64,000 nt of DNA from Sphaerolaimus hirsutus (taxonomy: Eukaryota > Nematoda > Chromadorea > Monhysterida > Sphaerolaimidae): contig OZ038450.1 of NCBI GenBank assembly GCA_964036195.1, forward strand, positions 5,396,701-5,460,700, in the 5' to 3' direction. Position 1 is the first letter of the stretch. Each line of letters starts with the position of its first letter. A program made the translations under genes and the position numbers. Positions 1-10,700 of the stretch are shown piece by piece. Under the pieces are notes generated by a model. That model was not told the origin of the DNA. It worked only from the letters and a program-made list of their open reading frames with translations, and did not search any database.

Positions 1-91
1 CAAACAAGTGAATGTAAATATTTCTTCAGTGGTATCTAATGATAAAAACGTGCGGAACTGGTCCCAGGTAGTGATGGAATTGCGCCAGAAA

Positions 92-294
92 AAATGGCGC
101 CAGGCGCCAAGGGCGCCATGGCGCCATTCGGAAAGTGGGCGCCAAGCGCCAAGGGCGCCACAGAAAAAGGGCGCCAGGCGCCAAGGGCGCCATGGCGCCA
201 TTCAGAAAGTGGGCGCCAGGCGCCAGGGGCGCCACGGAAAGAGGGCGCCATGGCGCCATTTGGAAAATAGGGCGCCAGGCGCCAAGGGCGCCAG
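92..294. repeat. GGCGCC-rich palindromic array, copy 1
   Basis: The stretch reiterates GGCGCC with short spacers such as AGGCGCCAAGGGCGCCA and TTCAGAAAGTGGGC. Each unit is itself palindromic, so either strand can fold. The left flank holds CCAGGTAGTGATGG, and the right flank of the copy at 744-948 holds CCATCACTAGTCCCAGG, which suggests one repeat family with inverted ends near TAGTGATGG. Open frames across it (Ala/Pro/Arg-rich on both strands) are products of the repeat, not genes. Confidence 0.85.
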
Positions 295-743
295 GATAAA
301 AAAGTGCCTACAACACCATGCGTGTGCTAAAAATGTTTCTACAGCACCATTGTACGCGCATTCACGTCTTAATTTGCGTTCTCCAGGATGTAATGAACAA
401 AAACAAGGATCACAACGAAAAAAATTTGAATAAAATCCACATGACGAATTCAAACGCAATGGAAATTGTCATTTGACAACAATCCATTCATTACAAATAG
501 ACTTTCCAGACAATGTTTCCTAATTGCAACGATTTAAATCCGTTTATTTATGATTTTGCAAGTTAACAATCCATCATTCTTGTCTTCTGATCCGTCAGAC
601 AGATCTGATGAACAGTTGGACGAAAGATTTCCACCCACTCACACCACTCCGTCCATTTTTCTGGCGAATTTAGATCATCCACGGATGCGTTTTTCATTTA
701 TTTTTTCGTTTACACAGCACTCACCGTGAAACCCTGCTGGCGC

Positions 744-948
744 CTTTTTGGCGCCCTTCTAAAGCAGGGCGCAAGGCGCCAAGGGCGCCACGGAAAAAGG
801 GCGCCAAGCGCCAAGGGCGCCATGGCGCCTTTCAGAATGTGGGCGCCAGGCGCCAAGGGCGCCACAGAAAAAGGGCGCCAAGCGCCAGTGGCGCCATGGC
901 GCGGCGCCCTTTGGCGCCCTCAAATGGCGCCAGCGCCATGGCGCCATT
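744..948. repeat. GGCGCC-rich palindromic array, copy 2
   Basis: This is the same repeat word as at 92-294, with GGCGCCAAGGGCGCCA and GGCGCCATGGCGCC units. It ends in CCATCACTAGTCCCAGG, the inverted counterpart of the left flank of copy 1. No coding signal is seen. Confidence 0.85.
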
Positions 949-1167
949 CCATCACTAGTCCCAGGTACTGCTCTGAATGGCATTTTTTGAACAAAAACTG
1001 TACTTTCAAGTTCAACTTCTATTTATTCATTTAGGTAATGCTTTTGTTTATAAAACATTCAAGTTTTCCATTGCATTTTTGAGCAGCGCTATCCACTGGA
1101 TACTGGAACAAACAGACAGATCTTTTGCTGACAATTTTCCGTTGCCTTCATTGTGGCAGAAACATAT

Positions 1168-1430
1168 TACCGTATTTCCTCGAAATACCCCCCGGGGGTT
1201 TATTGTTTCAGAGTGAGCATTTTGAGAGAAAAACGTGAAAAATGCAACAATAACCACCATTTTAAAGTTTTTACAGCCTTATATAAGGATGTAGATGGTA
1301 TAAACAATGTTCTAACGTAACACAGTAAGTGTTTTGAACGTCTGTTATGCATTTCCCGGACCACAAATCCATAGTGCCCATTTTGAGGGGGGTATTTCGA
1401 GGGGGGGGGGTATTTCGAGGAAATACGGTA
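1168..1430. mobile_element. MITE with TACCGTATTTCC ends, copy 1
   Basis: The left end reads TACCGTATTTCCTCGAAATA and the right end is its inverse, TATTTCGAGGAAATACGGTA. Homopolymer C (left) and G (right) runs follow each tip. Further copies lie at 2040-2470, 4551-4634, 40225-40353 and 60831-61270. The TA at both tips fits a TA target site, as in Tc1/mariner-derived MITEs. No transposase frame is present. Confidence 0.7.
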
Positions 1431-2039
1431 TACACAAATCACAACATTTCAGCAGTCTCTCACCATGGAATCACTGAACAAACGTATCACAAACAAATTT
1501 TCACTGTCTAAATCTGATGCGCGCAAAAGCTTCATTTAATCGACAACTGGGTATACTTGGCAGACCAGAAAGTATGCACCTAAAAATATTTATGTCTTAG
1601 TCGACAATGCGCGAACAGGATACTTATGTACGCACTTCACAAAAGAGAAAATTATCTAAAAAAGAAAAAGGCGGAGTAATGAATGTTTTTTTTTCTGAAA
1701 CATATTCTCTTTTTATTCTGAAACCATTTTGATTTTATTAAATATGACGCCATGATGGAATGTTTCCTATAGAAAAATGCATAGCATTCGGTCCGCCGAG
1801 TATAGCAACAAAGAAATTGGACATCACAGACTTTCACATCAACATTTCAGCTCAACCAGCGCAGGGAACCTTCCTATTTTCGTCCTTCTTCAGTTCAACT
1901 TCCTTGTCAAGAACCCGGCGGCAGGTTTTTGGATTGAAGCAGAGTGAAAATTTGACGAAATTCATGATCATAGTTTGTTCAGGGGCACATGTGCCTGTGA
2001 TGGGGGTGGGATGATAGAAAAATACCTAGAATCGACGGT

Positions 2040-2470
2040 TACAGTATTTCCTCGAAATACCCCCCCTCCTTTGACCCCCCCCTCTCGAGACCACTATGAA
2101 ACAATCACCCCCCTCGAAATACCCCCCCCCCAGATTGAGTGTAAAGAGAACGTACATGACAAATGCTGCAGTTTGTGTTCTGCGTAGTGCAGAACACACG
2201 TTAAAACAATGTCGGAATCACGTGAGAGCAGTGTTTATACCATCTACGTACTAATATTAGTAAACAGGAGTCTAGGTATACATGTCAGTTATTGATGCAT
2301 TTTTCTACCCCAGCGCACATAACAAACAACGATTTTGTACTAGGATTTCAAAAAAATTCTGGCGAATTAATACCCCCCTCGAAATACCCCCTGCTTCGTT
2401 TACCCCCCCCCCGTCTCGGGAGCACTATGAAACAATCACCTCCCGGCGGGTATTTCGAGGAAATACGGTA
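2040..2470. mobile_element. MITE with TACCGTATTTCC ends, copy 2
   Basis: It starts with TTACAGTATTTCCTCGAAAT, ends with TTTCGAGGAAATACGGTA and has internal poly-C tracts. It has the same tips as the copy at 1168-1430 but a longer interior. It has no coding capacity. Confidence 0.65.
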
Positions 2471-2514
2471 GATGTTTAGCAGCGTGATCGTGAGGAGAAA
2501 ATTGATTTTTGAAA

Positions 2515-2984
2515 TACCGTAAATTCTCGAAGAAGTCCCCGGGAGAGTATTTTTTCCTGAGAATTTTTTGAGGGGGACTTTTTCGAGGGGGGAGTTATTC
2601 GAGGGGGGAGTTATTCGAGGGGGGAGTTATTTTATCGTCAGAATATTGAGTAAAAGGCGTGATCAATATGTCATCTGAATGGGGTTAAATAGGTTGCATA
2701 AACGTGTAAACCAGAATACCTAGAAATCCCATAATTCATGTAATGAAATCAATGTGCATTTGTTCGAACTTTAGTTTGCAACTTGTGAAACCGTTCGAAA
2801 TCATTTGTGCAGCAACTGCAAAATAATGCATACTTTTAATGAACATATACATACGTTTCTTATACACGGACTTCTTTCCCACACACAAAAGAGGGGGAGT
2901 TATTCGAGGGGGGAGTTATTTTGTCCTCAGTCAGCTTACAGGGGGGAGTTATTCGAGGGGGGGCTTATTCGAGGATTTACGGTA
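2515..2984. mobile_element. Related MITE with TACCGTAAATTCTCGA ends
   Basis: The left tip is TACCGTAAATTCTCGAAGAA and the right tip is TTATTCGAGGATTTACGGTA. Inside there are repeated GGGGGGAGTTATTCGAGG units near 2585-2635 and 2890-2960. It resembles the TACCGTATTTCC family but has a different subterminal word. Degenerate relatives lie near 29940-30290 and 47910-48010. Confidence 0.6.
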
Positions 2985-3042
2985 TTGCAAATTTTACGTC
3001 AGTTGCCCCGGAGCTTATTTTTTCGTCAGCGTTATGATGTAA

Positions 3043-3265
3043 AAGCACCATGGGGTTTTTGGCGCTATCTGTCTGTGGCGCCATGCCCATGTAAAGCGCC
3101 ACGGGCGCTTTTAACGCTTGGCGCTATTTTTTCCCGGCGCCAGGAACAAAATGTCTGGCGCTGGCACTTGGCGCCATTGGAGCTTGGCGCTGGCGGTCAG
3201 AAAAGTGACATTACGCTTTTGGCGCTTGGCGCCAAAGTCCTGGCGCTTTTTGCATCACTAGTCAG
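3043..3265. repeat. Degenerate GGCGCC/GGCGCT array
   Basis: GGCGCC has mostly become GGCGCT/AGCGCC here, which suggests an older copy of the array seen at 92-294. The right flank is TGCATCACTAGTCAG, like copy 2. The plus-strand 218-codon frame at 2805-3461 runs over this repeat and is not a gene. Confidence 0.6.
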
Positions 3266-3608
3266 AGTTTTTGTACACTTTTTATCTTTTCAAGTCATTC
3301 TCCACACACTCCTCAAATTGGGAGACAGCACGTACCGTCTGCGCGGCACTGCAGCTCAAATGAGAATCCCTTTATCTTTCTATTTGACAAGTCAGCAATT
3401 CTGTTCATTACCAAGGCCTTCTTTTTGTTGCAATCCGCTGAAAAAATCATTCGGAATATAATATTGGAGATGGAAGTTTCGTGACATAATTTTTTAACGA
3501 GCCTTTTAATGTTGCCGCGCGCACCCACGCGAACGCGAACATTAGCACCTGGGTCGGAATTAGGATTTTAATCTCATGATTATATAAACAGCTTTGACGT
3601 GACAATAA

Positions 3609-3931
3609 ATGATTTGGGCAACGCTAGTCTCAGCTTTGCTAAATAAATCAGTCATTTATGCAGACTTTTGCTTTTTCGATAACTGTGTGCCGTTTGGAGA
3701 AGATTTCTCCTATCTCGCCCACACAAGGGGGGACTTATTCCAAGGTATACCCACAACTTGGACAACGAAATAATCGGGGACAAAAGCTTCGACGGCAAGA
3801 AATGGTCCAACATGGAGGTGACTTCAGCTATTTTCAAGCCAGACGATGGCACGATGGCGCTGCGTACACTTGTACTCCACCAAAATTTGGGAAATCTGTT
3901 TGGAGTTCACCAGAATGAAAAGATCAGTTGA
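3609..3931 (+). pseudogene. Possible broken small gene, unrecognised
   Basis: Two protein-like frames abut. The first opens at ATG 3609 with a hydrophobic N terminus (MIWATLVSALL) and continues with acidic and aromatic residues to about 3738, reaching a stop near 3773. The second, one frame away, runs from about 3738 to the TGA at 3929-3931 and contains HNLDNEIIGDKSFDGKKW and MALRTLVLHQNLGNLFGV. No GT donor/AG acceptor pair separates them, so a frameshift near 3736-3745 is the simplest reading. The joined length would be about 105 aa, the size of a small secreted protein. I recognise no family, and chance open frames remain possible. Confidence 0.28.
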
Positions 3932-4797
3932 CGAAAACCAAAAAAATAATCCATTCTGGTAAACTCGAATGCGCTCAACACAAACTTAAGAGATTCCCAA
4001 ATTTCAATGGTGCACTAGCGTGCTCAGCCACAATCAGCCAGAACCCACCAGCAAAACACCCAAACAGCGGGTGGAGGACATGCCGAGCTGAGAACTGCTT
4101 AGACTCCGCCCACTGGTCGATTGAAGCTGGGTGCTGGCGAATGACTGATCACTTTGAGCGTTTGGGTGTGTAGAGTTTATTTTTATGGCGCCGCATGGGA
4201 CGTCTTAAAATTGGTGGTTGCGGTGTGTTTTTGGGAATTGTTTTTTTTTGTCGTTGCGTCAATTACCTTTCGAAAATGAGTGACGAAAAATGGGGTTCGG
4301 AGATTTCATTTGATAACCTGAGTTTATGCGGGCAGACGCGAAAATTTACTGTATAATATGTTGGATGAAGAACACACATTTACAGCTAAAAGCAACACGA
4401 GTAAACGCATCGGCAACAGAGAAAAAATTGCAATCAGCGTGCAAATATCAGTTTGCGTTGATTCCAAATTTGGTGACTAAATAGACACAAGTAAATATAG
4501 CAAGACAAGAATAGGCAGTAATTCGAAAAAAACCCTGAAAAATTAATAACTACCGTATTTCCTCGAAATACCCCCCTCAAAATTCTCACTCTGAAAAAAT
4601 AAACCCACTGGGGGTATTTCGAGGAAATACGGTAAATATAATGTACAACATATCGCTAAACGGTTACTTTTTCATGAAAAAATACACAAATTGCTTACGA
4701 TTAAAACCAGTCACAAAACACTTCAACCTCGACAACAAACCACCAATAACCAGAGGGATCGCAATCAGTATAAGATACCACGGCGGCATCTAAACAT
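3932..4797. other. Gene-poor spacer with one MITE
   Basis: Apart from the 84-bp TACCGTATTTCC element at 4551-4634 I see no conserved frame, RNA gene or long repeat. The part next to 4797 is the 3' flank of the minus-strand coiled-coil gene. Confidence 0.5.
4551..4634. mobile_element. Minimal MITE with TACCGTATTTCC ends
   Basis: This is an 84-bp copy: TACCGTATTTCCTCGAAATA on the left and TATTTCGAGGAAATACGGTA on the right, with only a short A/T-rich centre. It is the cleanest copy for defining the family termini. Confidence 0.75.
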
Positions 4798-7700
4798 CTA
4801 AGTCAAGCCGGCCTGCCTGCACCTCTCCTGGCACTCTGCCAATTCCACCCTCACAACAGCCAATTCAGACTCCAAAAGCGAAATCTTGATCTCAGCCTCC
4901 TGCCGTCGCTGGTCAGTTTCCAGTTGAAGCGTTCTAGCCCGGGATAAATCATTCATCAGCGACGAATTTTCGTTGTGCTTGTCGTCGAGTTGCCGCTGGA
5001 GCTTTGCCAGGGCCGTTTTGCTCTGGTCGAATGCGGTGCGCAGTGCCGCTTCCAACTGCACGCACGGGAAAAACAGTTGATGTTAAAAATGGGCAATATT
5101 TAAAATATAATTAAGTGAGGATGGAGATTCAGATGGAGTAGAGCTATAAATTAAGTAGAGATGGGGATGGAGAAGGAGAGTTTGGAGATTTCATTTGCTT
5201 AATTGAGTTGTAGACGTGGAATTTCACTGTATAATATATTTATCTGGTTAAAAACACCCATTTCCACACACATGACAACAATGAGTGCCAGTTTTGGAGA
5301 CATACCAGCATTATTATTTTGCATTCATGTAAACTGTAATGGGACTTCTAGCGATTTTTTAGTTGACCGCTGACCGACGGTCAACTGATGTGGGCCCCAT
5401 ATTTATCAATAAGAAAAAATAAAAATTTGTAATAACAATCCACCTGTTCCTTCTCCCTCTTCACATCGTCCAGTTCCGTCTGCAGCACGTCCAATCTGAG
5501 CTTCAACTGCGCATCATGCTCACCAGCGGCGTGGTCGGCCCCGCCCTGGGTTACATCGTCACCGTGGCCAGTTTCGTCCCCAGCCAGGTCGACTGTGGAC
5601 CCGCGCACTTTGAGTGAGCCGGCTAGCTCCTCGCGCTCGCGCTCCTGCGGTTTCGGTTGTGTTTTTGGATGTTGGATATGATTAGGGTGGTGAACGGTAG
5701 GGTCTCACGGTAGACGGTACGGTACGGTATATGTCCATTTTTCCGTACGGTAAATTTTCCCACTCTAGATACTATGACAAGAAGTCTTTACATGGGCCGT
5801 ATTTATGTTTCAGGAAAGTCAAAAGAATGCAATGTAAATCGAAAACAAAAGATGAATAGGGAGACACAACCCAAAACAACATTCAAACCTAAAATTGGAA
5901 ATTTTCACCCAGCAAAAAACTTTGTCCACACAAACCGGAAAAAAATTAAACAACCACCAACCTTTTCACCCAACAGTCTCTCAAAAGTGGCCAACTCTGC
6001 TATATACCTCCTCGCCACAGAATTCAATCTGTCCTGCTCGTCGACAGCCTTTCTCAATTCCACTTTCAACCCGTTATTTTCACGTTTCAACTCGTTCACT
6101 TGCGCCTGCAGAGACTCGCCAACGCGTTCGGCTGCCTCTTTATGTTCCGACTCGGTGGACAAATCGGTGCGAAGTTTGATCAAATTTCGTTCCTGTTCAT
6201 TTAGAGAGGCTTGGAAGCGGCGATAATCATCGCCCAGAGAGTGAAGCGAGTTTTTGAGGTGGGTCACTTCAGTTTCCTGCGATATTTGAATGTGAAAAAG
6301 TATTTTGGCTTGACAGTACCCGGAAGTGAATTACGCACATTTTGTGACGACGGAAAAAAACGAAAGTGCTTACTTTTTGGATTTCTGCCAGGATACAGTA
6401 AAATGTTACCCCGCAAAACCTCTAATACTGGAAACCATTTATCGTCTCACTGGTGCACCAATTTTTACGTTTCCCGGTAACCATTCGTCACTAGCACTAC
6501 TTACCACGCCCAGCTGTTTACTTGTCCAAAAAAATCGATTTCGACAAAATTTGGTTTTTAGTTTTGTATCCAATCATCAAATTCAAAAGTGGCGAAGTAC
6601 CTCGAAATTATTTTAATTATAATCTCTATTTTAATTATATTCCCATTCTATTAAATTTGTACCCATTCTCACCCTGTCCGCCAACTGCTTGTGCAGCAGT
6701 TCAATTCTCTGTAAAAGCCTTCCCTTTTCACTGCCCCCTTCATTTCCGGTTTCCACTGTCAACTGATTTCGCACTCGATTCAAATCCGACTCCGCCCTCT
6801 GCTTTGCTACCAATGCGCTGTCTGAATGGGAAATGAAAATTTAAAGACAATTGAATTGCGTTGGAAATTGTGAGTTCTGTATATCGATAATCTATATTTT
6901 TCAGACATTTTGAAAAAGGGCTTTCATTTTCGATATGCAAAACGCACTAATGATGCGTTTACAGCGTGACAAAACACAAAGTGAAACGTATAATAAAACG
7001 TCACCAAAAAAATTATTATTTGCATTTTTTCCAATTTTTTTATCCAAATTTCGTGTTCAAAATTCAATTTTTCTTCAAACCTTTTTATGTTAGAGCTTTG
7101 ACTGATGTAAAATTGATTTTAAGTCTGCCATCATACATTTTTCATTACAATTTGAAGGAAAAAATCCTCATAATATAATGAATGTTTTAGGAAAATTGAG
7201 TTTTTAACATGTTTAAAAAATAAAACAACTTAAAAAATATATTTTTGGTGACTTTAATTTCACGTAGCAGCTTATATTTCACGCCAATCTGTAAACGCCC
7301 CATATACTCTATTCCAATTCCAACCACATAGTAACTTCTAATACTCACTATAATCATTGCGCAGACGGTCACGTTCCCGTTCAATTTCAGCAAGTCGCCG
7401 CTGCAAATCATCAGCTTCTTGTCGCTTTGAAGTCGCCCGGCTGGCAGGCCTGGATTAAAGAGTACCATTTTCAGAGACTGTGCCTGTAGTCATCAAAAAC
7501 CACTAGTAATGTAGACTGTAGAGTACCATTTTCAGAGACTCTGTGCCTGGTAATGTAAACCGGCTAGTCATGATATTCTGCCCGCTAGTTGTGTATACCC
7601 ACTAGTCATCTATGCCCCTAATTGGGGGTCGCAGATGACTAGTGGGCGGATTAGCGGCAGCGGGTTAAAAACTTCCGGGTTTTCAACAGAAATAACCTGC

Positions 7701-10700
7701 TCATATCAACCCTGCTCTGTTCGGCCAGCGTTCTTTTCGTATGATCCAACTCCGCCTTGGTTACTTCCAATCTGCTATTAGCATCGTCCAACCGCCTTTC
7801 AATAGCTTCTTTTTGCGCCGCCAACAAACTCTCATTATTCTTCCTTCTAGCGCACTCGGATTCCAGCTGTTCAACGCGGCGACGCAAGCGATCGGCGTCG
7901 GTTTGCACGGAGAGCAGCCTGGACGCGTCGGCGGTGCTCGTGTCGGCCGATTTTGCGTGCTTGGAACGAAGCTGGTCGCACTGTTTGCGCAACTGTGTAG
8001 GAAGAGTGACGGTTTTTGTTAGTGTTTTGAAGTGCAGTAACATGACAGAATACAGCGCAATTTAATAGGGTTGTTTGGCAGAGGAGGGGTTTTGTAAATT
8101 TGGACCCCCGCGGGGTCGCTCCAGATAGATAGATAGCTGGTCGATTTGGGGGGGGGGGCGGGTTTAGGGGATTGTAGCCCAAAATTTTGCCTCCGGGATA
8201 GATAGATAGCTGAGCGGGCTTCCGGGATAGATAGATAGCTGGCGGATTTGGGAGGGTAACCCCCCTCCCTACTAAACCCCTGTGGCAGAGACTTCACTTC
8301 ACCCCAGAAAATCATCTTCTACGTACTCAGTAGTTCATCGAATACAGAAATGAAGCTTCACCATCAGGTATTCCAGAAACTATTTACATAAAAGCGTTTT
8401 TGACGCCTCCAAATAAATATCAGTATAATGTAAATATATAGGATACAAATGCCAGCAGCCAGCTTGCTTCAAAACATTTGCAATAGCGCAAGATTTGTTT
8501 GTAAACGAAATAAAATACCACAAATATTCAGAATCCTCACATCACAAGTACCTGCTTAACGCATGTTTCCAAACGATTAGCCCGTTCTTCCTGTATGTCT
8601 TTGGCGCGCGTCAACGATTCATTTTCATCGAAAAGTCGTCGGTTTTCCTCGATAACGCTGATGCAGCACGCCTGCGTGAAGGATGAATCTGTTGTGGTTA
8701 TTTTTGGTAGTTTCAGATTACATAACTGGTATACTCCAGCGACATTACACCTCACAATGGAACCTACCGTATCCCATCTGAATAACAGAATAAACATAAT
8801 TTTTATTTCATTATATTTATCAAATCGCTTCTACTTTGGGTGAATTTGGTGCAGTTTTCCATGTGATCTTATTCATCAAAATATGGTAACATTCATTGTA
8901 AGGCGATCTGTCTGTCCAGTTTAGTTGAAAAAACAGACTCTGTCTCCAAATCCACTATCTGGGCTGGATGCAAGCTGCGGCTGCGTGGAGGCACCGCTAT
9001 TGTCCTGCAGCGTGACATTCTGAAATGAGGGAAAGGTGACGTATTTACAAACAGAAGACAGTATTCACGCAGAGTTGAAAAATTACACACAAATATGCAT
9101 AAATAAAGGGGCAAAATCATTGTAAATACACAAAAAGTCTGACACACATCGTCAAAGGCGCATAACACATCAATAGTGACTTACGAAACACGCTTCCGAA
9201 GATACATCAACCTAACTAAAACGTTCAAAAAAAACAACCCCGACAAACGCTTTTGCTTCGTCCAGGGCGACCGAATTTTCCCGGCGCAGCAAGGTCACAC
9301 GAGACATCCAAGTCGGGCTTGAGCTGCTTGCACACGCTGCAGTACGGATTCAGCGAGCGCCGCGTGCCACTCGCCGATCGACTTCGTGACGCGTGACGTG
9401 ATTGTGACGAGCGCAAAGCTGACCGACTGCGCGACTGCGGTGCGGGCCGGTTTTGAACTTTGATAGCTTACTGGGTATCAAGGGTTCGGTAGGGGGGGGG
9501 GGGGGTTGGGGGCGATTATTTATAATATGCTGGATCAGGGGTCTCCAATTTCACCCTCCGGAGAAGCGCTTTGCTAACAATCCAACCCCCGCGAGGGCCA
9601 AAATCTTGGAGACCCCTGTGCTGAATTAAACAGCTCCAATGCACGGTTATCAACCGCTTTTCAGATCGAAATTTACAAGGGGCGGCAGATTTAAATAGAA
9701 TATTGACTTTGTATTCACCTGAAATTGAACCTCAGCCGCGTTCACGTCAGTCGGCAGAGCGGCGACAGAATCATCGCTAATACCCACCGCAGTTGCGCTT
9801 CGGTGCATTTTCTTAATTTTTTCTTTCTGATCTTTCAATTTGTCGGCCATCGAAGCGACAAGACCATTTAATCGACAGTTTTCTTTCTGCGCCGCCTCAT
9901 GGATTTCTTTGAAGCGCTTCAAATCCCGATCGCGGGCGTTCAGCTTCAATTGCAAATCGTCTCGCGACTGCGCATAGGTGGTATTTATCGAAGTGAAACC
10001 AGGGGCCAGTTCCGCAAAATGAGACGTGAGAAGTGAAATGGCAAAGGCGAAGTAAAAGCGCAAAGGCGAAGTGAAACGGCAAGTGAATTGGCAAAAGCGA
10101 AGTAAAAATTAAAATTCAAATAAAAAGTAGTTTCGCGTCGCTTTTGCCGTTTCACTTGCCATTCACGTCGCCTTTGCGCTTTTACCTTTCCTTTGCCATT
10201 TCACTTCTCACTTCTCATTTTGCGGAACTGGCCCCAGTTCAAAACGACTGAGGCCTTCTGTGCATGTAAACCTGGTGTGCATGTAGACCCTAATTTTCAC
10301 TCAAAATCGCTAATTTTCATACCTTTTTATAGATTTTCACCTTCAAACATCCATTTTTAGTAATTGTTCACTTACTTTTAGCGATTTTTCTACCTTTTAT
10401 CAACATTTTGAAAAACGATTTATTGAAACCCCGCGAACACCCAACCCCCCCCCCCCAATTCTTTTTCCAGTTATCTACCATCCAGAGGAACGATTAGCTG
10501 TCGATCCAACCCCCTGGAGGGTCAAAATCTAGAATACATCTGACATGCACAGCGGGTAAACATGCACAGAGGCACAGGCCCGTTCAAAACACGGCACAAT
10601 AAATAAAATCGCTAATTAGTGCAGTAAATATTCTAGCAATGAAAAATACAAAACAACAAATTGGATGTATATTGTGTCCATAAAACGATGTTCCAAACAG

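Noticed and set aside
2805..3461. 218-codon plus-strand frame
   Set aside because: It crosses MITE termini and a GGCGCC-type array; the translation is repeat-derived.
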